Notes under the pieces: model-generated
The model's input: the letters and a program-made list of their open reading frames with translations, nothing else
The model's database searches: none
What the model was told of the DNA's origin: nothing
Position numbers and translations under genes: made by a program
Origin: Clostridiales bacterium
GTDB lineage: Bacteria; Bacillota; Clostridia; Oscillospirales; CAG-272
Direction: 5' to 3'
DNA length: 19,540 bases
Assembly: GCA_004554105.1 (NCBI GenBank)
Contig: SFNW01000024.1
Location: forward strand, 1-19,540
Part shown: one piece after another, positions 7,903-16,416 of the stretch
How the letters are laid out: each line of letters starts with the position of its first letter
Position numbering within the stretch: the stretch's first letter is position 1

Positions 7903-8909
7903 ATACGAAACTGAATTTACAGGGCAGGGACTTTCTCAAGCTGCTCGACTTTACGGGTGCGGAAATCGAGGGGCTGGTCAGCCTCTCCGCCGAACTGAAA
8001 GCCATGAAAAAGGCGGGCGTACCGCACCGCTATTGCGAGGGCAAGAATATCGCGCTGATTTTTGAAAAGACCAGTACGCGCACGCGGTGCAGCTTTGAGG
8101 TCGCGGCGCGCGACCTCGGCATGGGCGTGACCTACCTCGACCCGCAGGGTTCGCAAATCGGCAAAAAGGAGAGCATCGCCGACACCGCACGGGTGCTGTC
8201 CTCGATGTTTGAGGGCATCGAATACCGCGGCTACGGGCAGGAAATCGTCGAGGAACTGGCGCACTACGCCGCCGTCCCGGTCTGGAACGGGCTGACGAGC
8301 GAGGCGCACCCCACGCAGATCATCGCCGACCTGCTCACCATGCGCGAGCATTTCGGGCATCTTCGGGGCTTGAACTTCGTCTACATGGGCGACGCGCGCT
8401 ACAACATGGGCAATTCGCTCATGGTCGGCTGCGCGAAGGTCGGTGTCAATTTCACGGCCTGCTGCCCCGAAAAATATTTCCCCGATGCAAAACTCATCGC
8501 CGCGTGCGAGGGCTTTGCCAAGGAGAGCGGGGCAACGCTCCGCTTTGAGACCGACCCCGCCGCCGCCGTCAAGGGCGCGGACGTCATCTACACCGACGTT
8601 TGGGTCTCGATGGGCGAGCCGGTCGAGGTCTGGGAGGAGCGCATCAACGACCTTGCGCCCTATCAGGTCAACGCCGCGCTGATGCGCAAAACCGGCAAGG
8701 ACGAGACCGTCTTTATGCACTGTCTGCCCGCCTACCACGACTTAAAAACGCAGGTCGGCAAGGAAATGGGCGAGAAATTCGGCAGAGAGGCGATGGAAGT
8801 CACCGACGAGGTGTTCGAGAGTGCGCAGTCTATCGTCTTTGACGAGGCGGAAAATCGGATGCACTCGATCAAGGCGGTCATGCTTTCGACCCTGGAGAAC
8901 CTGCAATGA
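7899..8909 (+). CDS. argF: Ornithine carbamoyltransferase
   Basis: The enzyme makes citrulline from ornithine and carbamoyl phosphate. The 336-residue product has the carbamoyl-phosphate motif STRTR at residues 59-63, HPTQ, the ornithine loop around VWVSMGEP, and HCLPAYHD with the active-site Cys at C275. The ATG at 7899 overlaps the argD stop as ATGA. I prefer it to a GTG six codons upstream because MNTKLNLQGRDFL is the normal N-terminus and GGAGGG lies just ahead. It is placed between argD and carAB, so the enzyme is made next to its carbamoyl-phosphate supplier. Confidence 0.97.
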   Translation: MNTKLNLQGRDFLKLLDFTGAEIEGLVSLSAELKAMKKAGVPHRYCEGKNIALIFEKTSTRTRCSFEVAARDLGMGVTYLDPQGSQIGKKESIADTARVLSSMFEGIEYRGYGQEIVEELAHYAAVPVWNGLTSEAHPTQIIADLLTMREHFGHLRGLNFVYMGDARYNMGNSLMVGCAKVGVNFTACCPEKYFPDAKLIAACEGFAKESGATLRFETDPAAAVKGADVIYTDVWVSMGEPVEVWEERINDLAPYQVNAALMRKTGKDETVFMHCLPAYHDLKTQVGKEMGEKFGREAMEVTDEVFESAQSIVFDEAENRMHSIKAVMLSTLENLQ

Positions 8910-9976
8910 AACGCTATCTGATATTAGAGGACGGCACGACCTATGTCGGCGAGGGCTTCGGCGCGGCGGTAAGCGGCGTCGGCGAGCTGGTGTTCGCCAC
9001 GGGTATGTGCGGCTATATCGAGACGCTGACCGACCCGAGCTACTACGGGCAAATCGTGCTGCAAACCTTTCCGCTCATCGGCAACTACGGCATGATAGGC
9101 GACGACGCTGAGGGCAAGTGCGCCGTGCGCGGCTATGTCGTGCGCGAATGGTGCGACACCCCCTCCAACTTCCGCTCTGGCGGCAAACTTGACGACTTTC
9201 TGAAAGAAAACGGCGTGCCGGGCATCTGCGGCATCGACACACGCGCGCTGACCCGCCGCCTGCGCGAGGAGGGCGTGATGAACGCGCTCCTCTGCGACGA
9301 AATCCCCGAAAATATCGACGCGGTGAAGCGATACGCGGTCACGGGCGCGGTTGCGGCGGTCACCTGCGGTGAAAAGCAGACGCTTTCGCCGAGCGGGGAC
9401 GTGAAATTCCGTGTCGCGCTTGTCGACTGCGGGGCAAAGCGCAATATTCTGCGCTCGCTGCTCGAGCGCGGCTGCGAGGTGACGGTTTTCCCCGCGACGG
9501 CGACGGCTGCAGAAATCCTCGCCGCGTCCCCCGACGGCGTGATGCTGTCGAACGGACCGGGCGACCCCGCAGAAAACACGGCGCTCATCAGCGAGATTGC
9601 CAAGCTGCTCGGGCGCGTGCCGATGTTCGGCATCTGCCTCGGGCATCAGCTGATGGCACTGGCGGCGGGCGGCAAGACCGTCAAACTCAAATACGGGCAT
9701 CGCGGCGTCAATCAGCCCGCGCGTGACCTTGTCACGGGGCGCACCTATATCACCAGTCAAAACCACGGCTACGCGGTCGTCGGCGACAGCCTGCCGGTCG
9801 GCAGCGTGCGCTTTGTCAACGCAAACGACGGCACGGTTGAGGGCGTCGATTACCCCGCGCAAAACGCCTTTTCGGTGCAGTTCCACCCCGAGGCGTGCGC
9901 CGGACCGCACGATACCGCATTCCTGTTCGACCGCTTCTGCGATTTGATGAAAGGAGAGATGACCGATGCCGATTGA
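8906..9976 (+). CDS. carA: Carbamoyl-phosphate synthase small (glutaminase) subunit
   Basis: CarA hydrolyses glutamine and passes ammonia through a tunnel to CarB. The 356 residues show the N-terminal CPSase small domain (GMCGYIETLTDPSYYGQI) and a class I glutamine amidotransferase domain with the nucleophile C244 in GICLGHQ and the His-Glu of the triad in FHPEA (H327, E329). SNGPGDP and NHGYAV are also present. The start overlaps the argF stop as ATGA. The 3' end overlaps carB by 11 bases, which fits tight coupling of the two subunits. Position in the ARG-box operon suggests a synthase serving arginine. Whether a separate pyrimidine-specific copy exists is unknown. Confidence 0.97.
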   Translation: MKRYLILEDGTTYVGEGFGAAVSGVGELVFATGMCGYIETLTDPSYYGQIVLQTFPLIGNYGMIGDDAEGKCAVRGYVVREWCDTPSNFRSGGKLDDFLKENGVPGICGIDTRALTRRLREEGVMNALLCDEIPENIDAVKRYAVTGAVAAVTCGEKQTLSPSGDVKFRVALVDCGAKRNILRSLLERGCEVTVFPATATAAEILAASPDGVMLSNGPGDPAENTALISEIAKLLGRVPMFGICLGHQLMALAAGGKTVKLKYGHRGVNQPARDLVTGRTYITSQNHGYAVVGDSLPVGSVRFVNANDGTVEGVDYPAQNAFSVQFHPEACAGPHDTAFLFDRFCDLMKGEMTDAD

Positions 9977-12900
9977 CAAAAGTATCAAAAAAGTTCTCGT
10001 TATCGGCTCGGGTCCCATTGTCATCGGGCAGGCGGCGGAATTTGACTACGCGGGCGCACAGGCGTGCCGCGTTCTGAAGGAGGCGGGGGTGAACGTCGTC
10101 CTCGTCAACTCCAACCCCGCCACGATTATGACCGACCGCGCGCTCGCCGACGAAATCTACCTTGAGCCGCTGACCGAGCGCACGCTCGAGCGCGTCATCG
10201 AAAAGGAAAAGCCCGACAGCCTGCTTGCGGGACTCGGCGGGCAGACCGGACTGACGCTCTCGATGCAGCTCTATAAATCCGGCTTTCTCGACGCGCACGG
10301 CGTCCGTCTCATCGGCACAAATGTCGACGCCATCGACCGCGCGGAGGACAGACAGCTCTTTAAGGAAACCATGGAGAAAATCGGCGAGCCGGTGATTGCC
10401 TCAGACATTGCCTCCGACGTCGAAACCGCGCTTGCAATCGCTAAGCGCATCGGCTATCCCGTGATTGTCCGCCCCGCGTTTACGCTCGGCGGCGCGGGCG
10501 GCGGCGTCGCCTACACGGCGGACGAACTGCAAGCCGTCGCGCGCGGCGGTCTTGACGCTTCGCCGATTACGCAGATTCTCGTTGAAAAATACATCTACGG
10601 CTGGAAGGAAATCGAATTTGAGACCATGCGCGACGCGCGGGGCAACGTGATTGCGGTCTGCTCGATGGAAAACGTCGACCCCGTCGGCGTGCACACCGGC
10701 GACTCGGTCGTCGTCGCGCCCGCGCTCACGCTCTCGGATAAGGAATATCAGATGCTGCGCAGCGCGTCGCTCAACATCATCACCGCGCTCGGCATCGTCG
10801 GCGGCTGTAACTGCCAGTTCGCGCTGAATCCCGACAGCTTTGAATACGCGGTCATCGAGGTCAACCCGCGCGTTTCGCGCTCCTCGGCGCTCGCGTCCAA
10901 GGCAACCGGCTATCCGATTGCCAAAATCACGACAAAAATCGCGCTCGGGCTGTCGCTCGATGAAATCGGCAACGACATCACGGGCAAAACCTGCGCCTGC
11001 TTTGAGCCGACGCTTGACTACGTCGTCGTCAAGTTCCCGAAGTGGCCGTTCGACAAGTTCGCGGGCGCGTCGCGGAAGCTCGGCACGCAGATGAAGGCGA
11101 CCGGCGAGGTCATGGCAATCGCCCCCTCGTTTGAGGCGGCACTGCTCAAGGCGGTGCGCGGCGCGGAAATCGGGCTGGACACGCTGAACGCAAAGCCCCT
11201 CTGCGACGCGCCGCTTGCGGAGCGGCTGAAGGTCGTCGACGACCGCCGCATTTTCACGGTGTTTGAGGCGCTGAAAAGCGGCATGACGGTCGACGAAATC
11301 CACGCCGTCACGCGCATCGACAATTTCTTCCTCGAAAAATTCAAAAAGCTCGCCGACTTCGAGGCTTCGATTGCGGGCGGTATCCTTACGGACGAGGTTT
11401 ATGCGCACGGCAAGGCACTCGGCTACACCGATGCGGCGCTCTCGCGCCTGTCGGGGACGGAAAACCTGCCGCACGCGCCCTTTTCCTATAAGATGGTCGA
11501 CACCTGCGGCGCGGAATTTGACGCCGAGACGCCCTATTTCTATTCGGTAAGCGGGGGCGAGTGCGAGGCGCGTTCCTTTGTCCGCTCGGGCAGACCCGTT
11601 ATCGTCGTCTTAGGCTCGGGACCGATTCGCATCGGGCAGGGCATCGAGTTCGACTATTCCTCGGTACACTGCGTCTGGGCACTGAAAGCGCTCGGCTATG
11701 AGGTCGTCATTGTCAACAACAACCCCGAGACGGTTTCGACCGACTACGACACGGCGGACAGGCTCTATTTCGAGCCGCTGACCGAGGAGGACGTGATGAA
11801 CGTCATTCGCGTCGAAAACCCGGTCGGCGTCGTCGTTGCGTTCGGCGGGCAGACCGCGATCAAACTGACCGCCTTTCTCGACCGCGCGGGCGTGCGCATT
11901 CTCGGCACGTCCGCCGAGGGCATCGACACGGCGGAGGACAGAGAGCGCTTTGACAAGCTGCTCGAACGCTTCGGCATTCGCCGACCGCGCGGCATGGGCG
12001 TCGTCACCGAAAGCGAAGCGCTTTCGGCGGCAAAAACGCTCGGCTATCCCGTCCTGCTGCGCCCGTCCTATGTCATCGGCGGGCAGAATATGCGTATCGT
12101 CCACGACGAGGACGAGGTGCGTCACTATATGCGCCGCATTCTTACGCAGGGCATCGAAAACCCCGTGCTGGTCGACAAGTATATGCCCGGCACCGAGCTT
12201 GAGGTCGACGTCATTTCGGACGGCGAGGACGTGCTGATTCCGGGTATCATGGAGCATATCGAGCGCGCAGGCATTCACAGCGGTGACTCGATTGCGGTCT
12301 ACCCGCCCTACAGCATCGACGACTGCATGATCGAGCGCATCGCCGACTGCTCCGAGAAGCTGGCGCTTGCGCTCGGCACAAAGGGGCTTGTCAATATTCA
12401 ATATCTGATTTACGAGGGCGAGCTGTACGTCATCGAGGTCAATCCCCGCGCGTCGCGCACCGTGCCGTATATCAGCAAGGTGACCGGCGTGCCGATGGTC
12501 GACGTCGCCTCGCGCGTCATGCTCGGCGGCAAACTCGCCGACGCGGGCTACGGCACGGGACTCTACAGGACGCCGCCCTGCTTTGCGGTCAAGGTGCCGG
12601 TCTTCTCGTTTGAAAAACTGACCGACGCCGACGCGAGCCTCGGTCCCGAGATGAAATCGACCGGCGAGGTGCTCGGCATCGGACGCACGCTCGGCGAAGC
12701 GCTGTTTAAAGGCATCACCGCGGCGGGAATGCGCTTCAAGTCCCCGCGCGCCGACCGCAGTATCGGCATCTTTGTCAGCGTGGACACGCACGATCAAGGC
12801 GAAATCGTCGGACTGGCAAAGAAACTCGACGACCTCGGCTTTGCGCTCTTTGCGACGGCGGAGACCGCCGCTTCGATCCGTTCGCTCGGCATCGACGTCG

Positions 12901-13988
12901 AAGAGGTGACCATGGGCGACAGCTTTAAGCTGCTCGAAGCGGGGAAAATCAGCTACGCGGTCTACACCGGTGCGCTGAAGGACGACACCTCGGGCGACTA
13001 CATGGCGCTGTCGCGCCGTGCGCTGCTCTGCTCGATTCCCGTCTTCACCGCACTCGACACGGCGTTTGCCGCGGCGGACGTCATCGCGGGGCATTTCTCC
13101 GAGAGCAATACCGAACTGGTCGACCTCGGCGCGATGCGCACCGAAAAGCAGAAAATCGACTTCTGCAAGATGCAGGCGACCGGCGACGACTATATTTTCA
13201 TCGACAACCGCGACGGGAAGATTACCTGTCCCGAGTCGCTCAGCCTCACGCTCTGCGACCGCCACTACGGCGTCGGGGGCGACGGGCTTGTGCTGATTGA
13301 AAACGCGGAGATTGCCGACGTGAAAATGCGCGTTTTCAACCGCGACGGCTCGGAGGGGCGCATGGCGGGCAACTCGATTCGCTCGGTCGGCAAGTATGTC
13401 TACGACCGCGGCATCGTCTCGGAAAAGGTACTGACCGTCGAGACGGCAAGCGGCGTGCATCGGCTCTCGCTCTTTACCCGCGACGGGCGGGTTACGCTCG
13501 TCTCGGTCGAGATGGGCAAGGTCGATTTCGCCGTCGCGTCGCTCCCCGCCACGGTAGAAGCCGAGACGATGATTGACTGGCCGCTTGAAATCGGCGGCAG
13601 GGAATGGCGCGTGACCTGCCTGTCGGTCGGCAACCCGCACTGCGTGGTCTTCTGCGACCGCGTCGACACGCTCGACCTTGACGACATCGGACCGCTGTTT
13701 GAAAACGCGGCGGTCTTCCCCGAGCGCATCAACACCGAGTTTGTCCGCGTCGTCAACCGCACCGTGCTGAAAATGCGGGTCTACGAGCGCGGAAACGGCG
13801 AGACGCTCGCCTGCGGCACGGGCGCGTGCGCGGCGGTCGCCGCCGCGGTGAAGCGCGGCTTCTGCCCGACGGACGAGGACATTACGGTCAAGGTGCGCGG
13901 CGGCGACCTCGTCGTCCGCTGCACAAAGGACGGCGTGACGCTGCGCGGCGATACAAAACTTGTCTTTGAAGGCAGCGTTCTGTACTGA
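9966..13988 (+). CDS. carB: Carbamoyl-phosphate synthase large subunit fused to a diaminopimelate epimerase (DapF) domain
   Basis: This is one uninterrupted 1340-residue frame. Residues 1 to about 1056 are CarB: the first ATP-grasp half (GSGPIVIGQAAEFDYAG near the start), a linker, the second half beginning at about residue 545 (GSGPIRIGQGIEFDYSS), and an MGS-like regulatory domain at about 930-1050. Residues 1057-1340 (about 284) are a full-length DapF domain with GVGGDG, N1125 in NRDGSE, N1223-P-H, N1256, E1274-R1275 and C1283 in ETLACGTGAC. The family's first catalytic Cys is A1134 (RMAGNS), and the usual Asn of the N-terminal GND motif is D1074. CarB makes carbamoyl phosphate from bicarbonate, ammonia and two ATP; DapF normally converts LL- to meso-diaminopimelate. 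The internal Met 1057 has no good Shine-Dalgarno, so one fused polypeptide is expected. The carB start follows GGAGAG inside carA. CarB activity is confidently predicted; epimerase activity is doubtful. Confidence 0.95.
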   Translation: MPIDKSIKKVLVIGSGPIVIGQAAEFDYAGAQACRVLKEAGVNVVLVNSNPATIMTDRALADEIYLEPLTERTLERVIEKEKPDSLLAGLGGQTGLTLSMQLYKSGFLDAHGVRLIGTNVDAIDRAEDRQLFKETMEKIGEPVIASDIASDVETALAIAKRIGYPVIVRPAFTLGGAGGGVAYTADELQAVARGGLDASPITQILVEKYIYGWKEIEFETMRDARGNVIAVCSMENVDPVGVHTGDSVVVAPALTLSDKEYQMLRSASLNIITALGIVGGCNCQFALNPDSFEYAVIEVNPRVSRSSALASKATGYPIAKITTKIALGLSLDEIGNDITGKTCACFEPTLDYVVVKFPKWPFDKFAGASRKLGTQMKATGEVMAIAPSFEAALLKAVRGAEIGLDTLNAKPLCDAPLAERLKVVDDRRIFTVFEALKSGMTVDEIHAVTRIDNFFLEKFKKLADFEASIAGGILTDEVYAHGKALGYTDAALSRLSGTENLPHAPFSYKMVDTCGAEFDAETPYFYSVSGGECEARSFVRSGRPVIVVLGSGPIRIGQGIEFDYSSVHCVWALKALGYEVVIVNNNPETVSTDYDTADRLYFEPLTEEDVMNVIRVENPVGVVVAFGGQTAIKLTAFLDRAGVRILGTSAEGIDTAEDRERFDKLLERFGIRRPRGMGVVTESEALSAAKTLGYPVLLRPSYVIGGQNMRIVHDEDEVRHYMRRILTQGIENPVLVDKYMPGTELEVDVISDGEDVLIPGIMEHIERAGIHSGDSIAVYPPYSIDDCMIERIADCSEKLALALGTKGLVNIQYLIYEGELYVIEVNPRASRTVPYISKVTGVPMVDVASRVMLGGKLADAGYGTGLYRTPPCFAVKVPVFSFEKLTDADASLGPEMKSTGEVLGIGRTLGEALFKGITAAGMRFKSPRADRSIGIFVSVDTHDQGEIVGLAKKLDDLGFALFATAETAASIRSLGIDVEEVTMGDSFKLLEAGKISYAVYTGALKDDTSGDYMALSRRALLCSIPVFTALDTAFAAADVIAGHFSESNTELVDLGAMRTEKQKIDFCKMQATGDDYIFIDNRDGKITCPESLSLTLCDRHYGVGGDGLVLIENAEIADVKMRVFNRDGSEGRMAGNSIRSVGKYVYDRGIVSEKVLTVETASGVHRLSLFTRDGRVTLVSVEMGKVDFAVASLPATVEAETMIDWPLEIGGREWRVTCLSVGNPHCVVFCDRVDTLDLDDIGPLFENAAVFPERINTEFVRVVNRTVLKMRVYERGNGETLACGTGACAAVAAAVKRGFCPTDEDITVKVRGGDLVVRCTKDGVTLRGDTKLVFEGSVLY

Positions 13989-13995
13989 AAAAATA

Positions 13996-14024
13996 TTGAC
14001 AAGACGGGGTTTCTGTGCTACGAT
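13996..14024 (+). promoter_or_regulatory. Near-consensus sigma-A promoter of ilvE
   Basis: TTGACA (13996-14001), a 17-base spacer, then TACGAT (14019-14024). It begins seven bases after the carB-dapF stop. The transcript would start near 14031 and have a leader of about 53 nt, too short for a T-box. No terminator separates the arg-car operon from ilvE, so readthrough from upstream may add to this promoter. Confidence 0.8.
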
Positions 14025-14083
14025 TGTTTTCATCGGAAACACCGCGCGAAAGACAGCCAACGCAGTGAGAAAGGAAGTTCACA

Positions 14084-15148
14084 ATGCAAATTTCGATTAC
14101 GAAGACGGCGCACCCCGCCGAAAAGCCCGACAGCAGCACGCTCGGCTTCGGCAAGGTTTTCACCGACCACATGTTTATCATGGATTACACTGCGGGGGAG
14201 GGCTGGCATGACGCGCGAATCGTGCCGTTCGGACCGATTTCGCTGCATCCGGCGTCGACCGTTCTGCATTACGGCGAGGAGATTTTCGAGGGACTCAAGG
14301 CGTACCGCCGCGCAGACGGCAAGGTACAGCTTTTCCGCCCGATTGAGAATATCCGCCGCATGAATCGCTCGGCAGAGCGCCTTTGCCTGCCGCAGATTCC
14401 CGAAGAGGACGCAATGCAGATTCTGACGACCTTTGTTGACTTTGAGAAGGACTGGACGCCGTCCGCGCCCGGCACTTCGCTCTATATCCGTCCCTTTATG
14501 TTCGGCAACGACGAGTCGCTCGGCGTACACGCGGTCAAGCACGCGACCTTTATGATTATTCTGTCGCCGGTCGGCAGCTACTACAAAGAGGGCATCAACC
14601 CGGTCGGCATCATGATTGAGGACGAGGACGTCCGCGCCGTTCGCGGCGGCACCGGCGAGGCAAAGTGCGGCGGCAACTACGCGGCAAGCACCCGCGCAGG
14701 CGAAAAGGCGGAAGAACTCGGCTATGCGCAGGTCCTCTGGCTCGACGGCGTCGAGCGCAAGTACATCGAGGAAGTCGGCGCGATGAACATTATGTTCAAG
14801 ATCGACGGTGAGGTCGTCACGCCGGCACTGACCGGCTCGATTCTCCCCGGCATTACGCGCAAGTCCTGCCTGGAAATCCTCCGCGCCGAGGGCTACAGAG
14901 TCAGCGAGCGCCGCATCAGCATTGACGAGCTCGGCGAAGCACTCGAAAACGGCAAGCTCGAGGAAGCATGGGGCTGCGGCACGGCGGCGGTCGTTTCGCC
15001 GGTCGGCGAGCTCTGCTACAAGGGCAAGAAGTACACGGTCAGCGGCGGCAAGATCGGCGAGGTCACCAAGCACCTCTACGACACGCTCACCGGCATTCAG
15101 TGGGGCAAGACCGAGGACAAGTACGGCTGGACCTACCTCATCGGCTAA
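14084..15148 (+). CDS. ilvE: Branched-chain amino acid aminotransferase
   Basis: This fold-type IV PLP aminotransferase interconverts Leu, Ile and Val with their 2-oxo acids using glutamate/2-oxoglutarate. The 354 residues fit the longer BCAT group that includes the eukaryotic and many Firmicute enzymes. Seen are HYGEEIFEGLKAYR, the substrate-side IRPFMF, the Schiff-base lysine K194 in EAKCGGNYAAS, and LPGITRKSCLEI near the C-terminus. The Shine-Dalgarno AAAGGAAG precedes ATG 14084. It has its own promoter and a strong terminator, so it is probably mainly a single-gene unit placed after the arg-car operon. Confidence 0.95.
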   Translation: MQISITKTAHPAEKPDSSTLGFGKVFTDHMFIMDYTAGEGWHDARIVPFGPISLHPASTVLHYGEEIFEGLKAYRRADGKVQLFRPIENIRRMNRSAERLCLPQIPEEDAMQILTTFVDFEKDWTPSAPGTSLYIRPFMFGNDESLGVHAVKHATFMIILSPVGSYYKEGINPVGIMIEDEDVRAVRGGTGEAKCGGNYAASTRAGEKAEELGYAQVLWLDGVERKYIEEVGAMNIMFKIDGEVVTPALTGSILPGITRKSCLEILRAEGYRVSERRISIDELGEALENGKLEEAWGCGTAAVVSPVGELCYKGKKYTVSGGKIGEVTKHLYDTLTGIQWGKTEDKYGWTYLIG

Positions 15149-15166
15149 GTAAAGTATTCATTTTTC

Positions 15167-15200
15167 AAAAAAGGAAAGCGACGCGTCGCTTTCCTTTTTT
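15167..15200 (+). terminator. Perfectly symmetrical intrinsic terminator after ilvE
   Basis: Six A (15167-15172), then the palindrome GGAAAGCG-ACGCGT-CGCTTTCC (15173-15194), then six T (15195-15200). It works by form on both strands, and it lies 18 bases after the ilvE stop. Confidence 0.93.
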
Positions 15201-15285
15201 CGCGCGTTTTAAGCCGCCGCGCCCGTCTTTTGCGCGCGCTTTCCGCATAGAATAGAGCGTAAAACATAAAATGCGGAGGTTTTCT

Positions 15286-16257
15286 ATGCGGATTGCGATT
15301 TTCGGCTTCGGCAATCTCGGGCGCGGGGTCGTCGAGGCGGCAAAGCAGAATCCCGATGTGCGGCTTATCGGGATTTTTTCTCGGCGTGACCCTGAAAAAA
15401 TCGGTGCAAAGCCGGTCGATATTCCGATTTATCCGGCGACACTGCTTGAACGTGCAAAGCATGACATCGACGTGCTGCTGCTCTGCGGCGGCAGTGCAGT
15501 CGACCTCCCCGAGCAGACGCCGACGCTTGCCCGCGACTTCAACGTGGTCGACAGCTTTGACACGCACGCAAAGATTCCGACGCATTTTCGCGCGGTTGAC
15601 GCCGCCGCGCGGGCGGGCGGACATCTTGCGTTGATTTCGGCGGGGTGGGACCCGGGGCTGTTTTCGCTGGCGCGTCTCTATGCCGCCGCCGCGCTGCCGC
15701 AGGGGAAAAGCTACACCTTTTGGGGCAGAGGGGTCAGCGAGGGGCATTCGGACGCGGTGCGCCGCCTGCCCGGCGTCCTCGATGCGCGGGCGTACACGCT
15801 CCCAAACGAAGCGGCGCTCGACGCGGTGCGCGGCGGGGAAACGCCGCAGCTTACCGCAGGACAGATGCACAGGCGCGTCTGCTTTGTCATCGCCGCGCCG
15901 AATGCGGACAGGGGAGAAATCGTGCGCCGCATTCGCGAAATGCCTGCGTATTTTGCCGATTACGACACCGAGGTCAACTTCGTCACCGAGACGGAAATGG
16001 CGCGCGACCACGCCGCGCTGCCGCACGGCGGTAGCGTTATCCGCAGCGGAAGGCGCGGCGTACATCGGCACACGGTCGAGTTTTCGCTGCGGCTCGGCTC
16101 GAATCCCGAATTTACGGCGGGCGTTCTCGTCGCCTGTGCGCGTGCGGTACACCGTATGCGCGCGCGGGGGGAGGTCGGCTGCCGCACGCTCCTTGACGTC
16201 GCGCCCGCCGACCTTTCGCCGCAGTCTGCCGATGAGCTGCGCAGAACGCTGCTTTAG
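15286..16257 (+). CDS. ddh: meso-Diaminopimelate D-dehydrogenase
   Basis: Ddh reductively aminates tetrahydrodipicolinate with ammonia and NADPH to meso-DAP in one step, bypassing the acylated intermediates, DapL and DapF; it feeds lysine and peptidoglycan. The 323 residues match the family length (about 320). The Rossmann motif is GFGNLGRG at residues 7-14, followed by VDSFDTH, SAGWDPGLFS (W121), FWGRGVSEGHSDAVRR and MPHGG, all as in the Corynebacterium glutamicum enzyme. I chose ATG 15286 because GGAGG (15275-15279) is six bases upstream; the in-frame ATG at 15271 precedes that Shine-Dalgarno and would be poorly placed. Only a weak -10-like TAGAAT (15248-15253) is seen upstream, with no convincing -35. 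It follows the ilvE terminator, so it needs its own promoter. Its location 1.3 kb from the carB-dapF fusion is notable. Confidence 0.96.
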   Translation: MRIAIFGFGNLGRGVVEAAKQNPDVRLIGIFSRRDPEKIGAKPVDIPIYPATLLERAKHDIDVLLLCGGSAVDLPEQTPTLARDFNVVDSFDTHAKIPTHFRAVDAAARAGGHLALISAGWDPGLFSLARLYAAAALPQGKSYTFWGRGVSEGHSDAVRRLPGVLDARAYTLPNEAALDAVRGGETPQLTAGQMHRRVCFVIAAPNADRGEIVRRIREMPAYFADYDTEVNFVTETEMARDHAALPHGGSVIRSGRRGVHRHTVEFSLRLGSNPEFTAGVLVACARAVHRMRARGEVGCRTLLDVAPADLSPQSADELRRTLL

Positions 16258-16281
16258 CGCGATAAAATCTTCGCTCCGTCC

Positions 16282-16310
16282 TTGACAAAATCGCATGACT
16301 TTGCTACAAT
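16282..16310 (+). promoter_or_regulatory. Strong sigma-A promoter of metA
   Basis: Perfect TTGACA (16282-16287), a 17-base spacer and TACAAT (16305-16310), starting 25 bases after the ddh stop. Expected start near 16317, leaving a leader of about 115 nt that contains a terminator-like hairpin. Confidence 0.87.
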
Positions 16311-16333
16311 AAATTGTACCTGTAAAAACGGCG

Positions 16334-16370
16334 CCCCCGATGCCTTCGGGCTTCGGGGGTCGGTTTTTTT
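16334..16370 (+). terminator. Terminator-like hairpin in the metA leader
   Basis: CCCCCGA (16334-16340) pairs with TCGGGGG (16353-16359). After a T/T mismatch, GCC/GGC closes a TTCG tetraloop (16345-16348), a very stable C(UUCG)G cap. Seven T follow at 16364-16370, four bases beyond the stem. It begins only about 17 nt after the predicted start point, so it could end most transcripts early (attenuation), or be a ddh readthrough terminator placed oddly behind the metA promoter. No SAM riboswitch or T-box core is recognisable in the short upstream part. Confidence 0.6.
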
Positions 16371-16403
16371 CCGTGCTTTGCGGCGCGCACAGGACATCGG
16401 ACA

Positions 16404-16416
16404 GGCGCTTGGCGCC
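16404..16416 (+). promoter_or_regulatory. Small hairpin abutting the metA ribosome binding site
   Basis: GGCGC (16404-16408) and GCGCC (16412-16416) form a stem with loop TTG directly before the Shine-Dalgarno GGAAGAGGTG. The same segment (16411-16417, GGCGCCG) can instead pair over seven bases with CGGCGCC at 16329-16335 at the foot of the leader terminator. Two mutually exclusive leader folds are thus possible; function is inferred only. Confidence 0.3.

Noticed and set aside
13134..13136. Independent translation start for DapF within carB
   Set aside because: No Shine-Dalgarno at a proper distance before this ATG; the frame is continuous, so a fusion is simpler.
11610..14060. 816-codon open frame on the minus strand opposite carB-dapF
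   Set aside because: Same codon-bias shadow effect; no recognisable domain in the translation.
15271..15285. Upstream ATG for ddh
   Set aside because: It precedes the GGAGG that serves ATG 15286 and adds residues not typical of the family.
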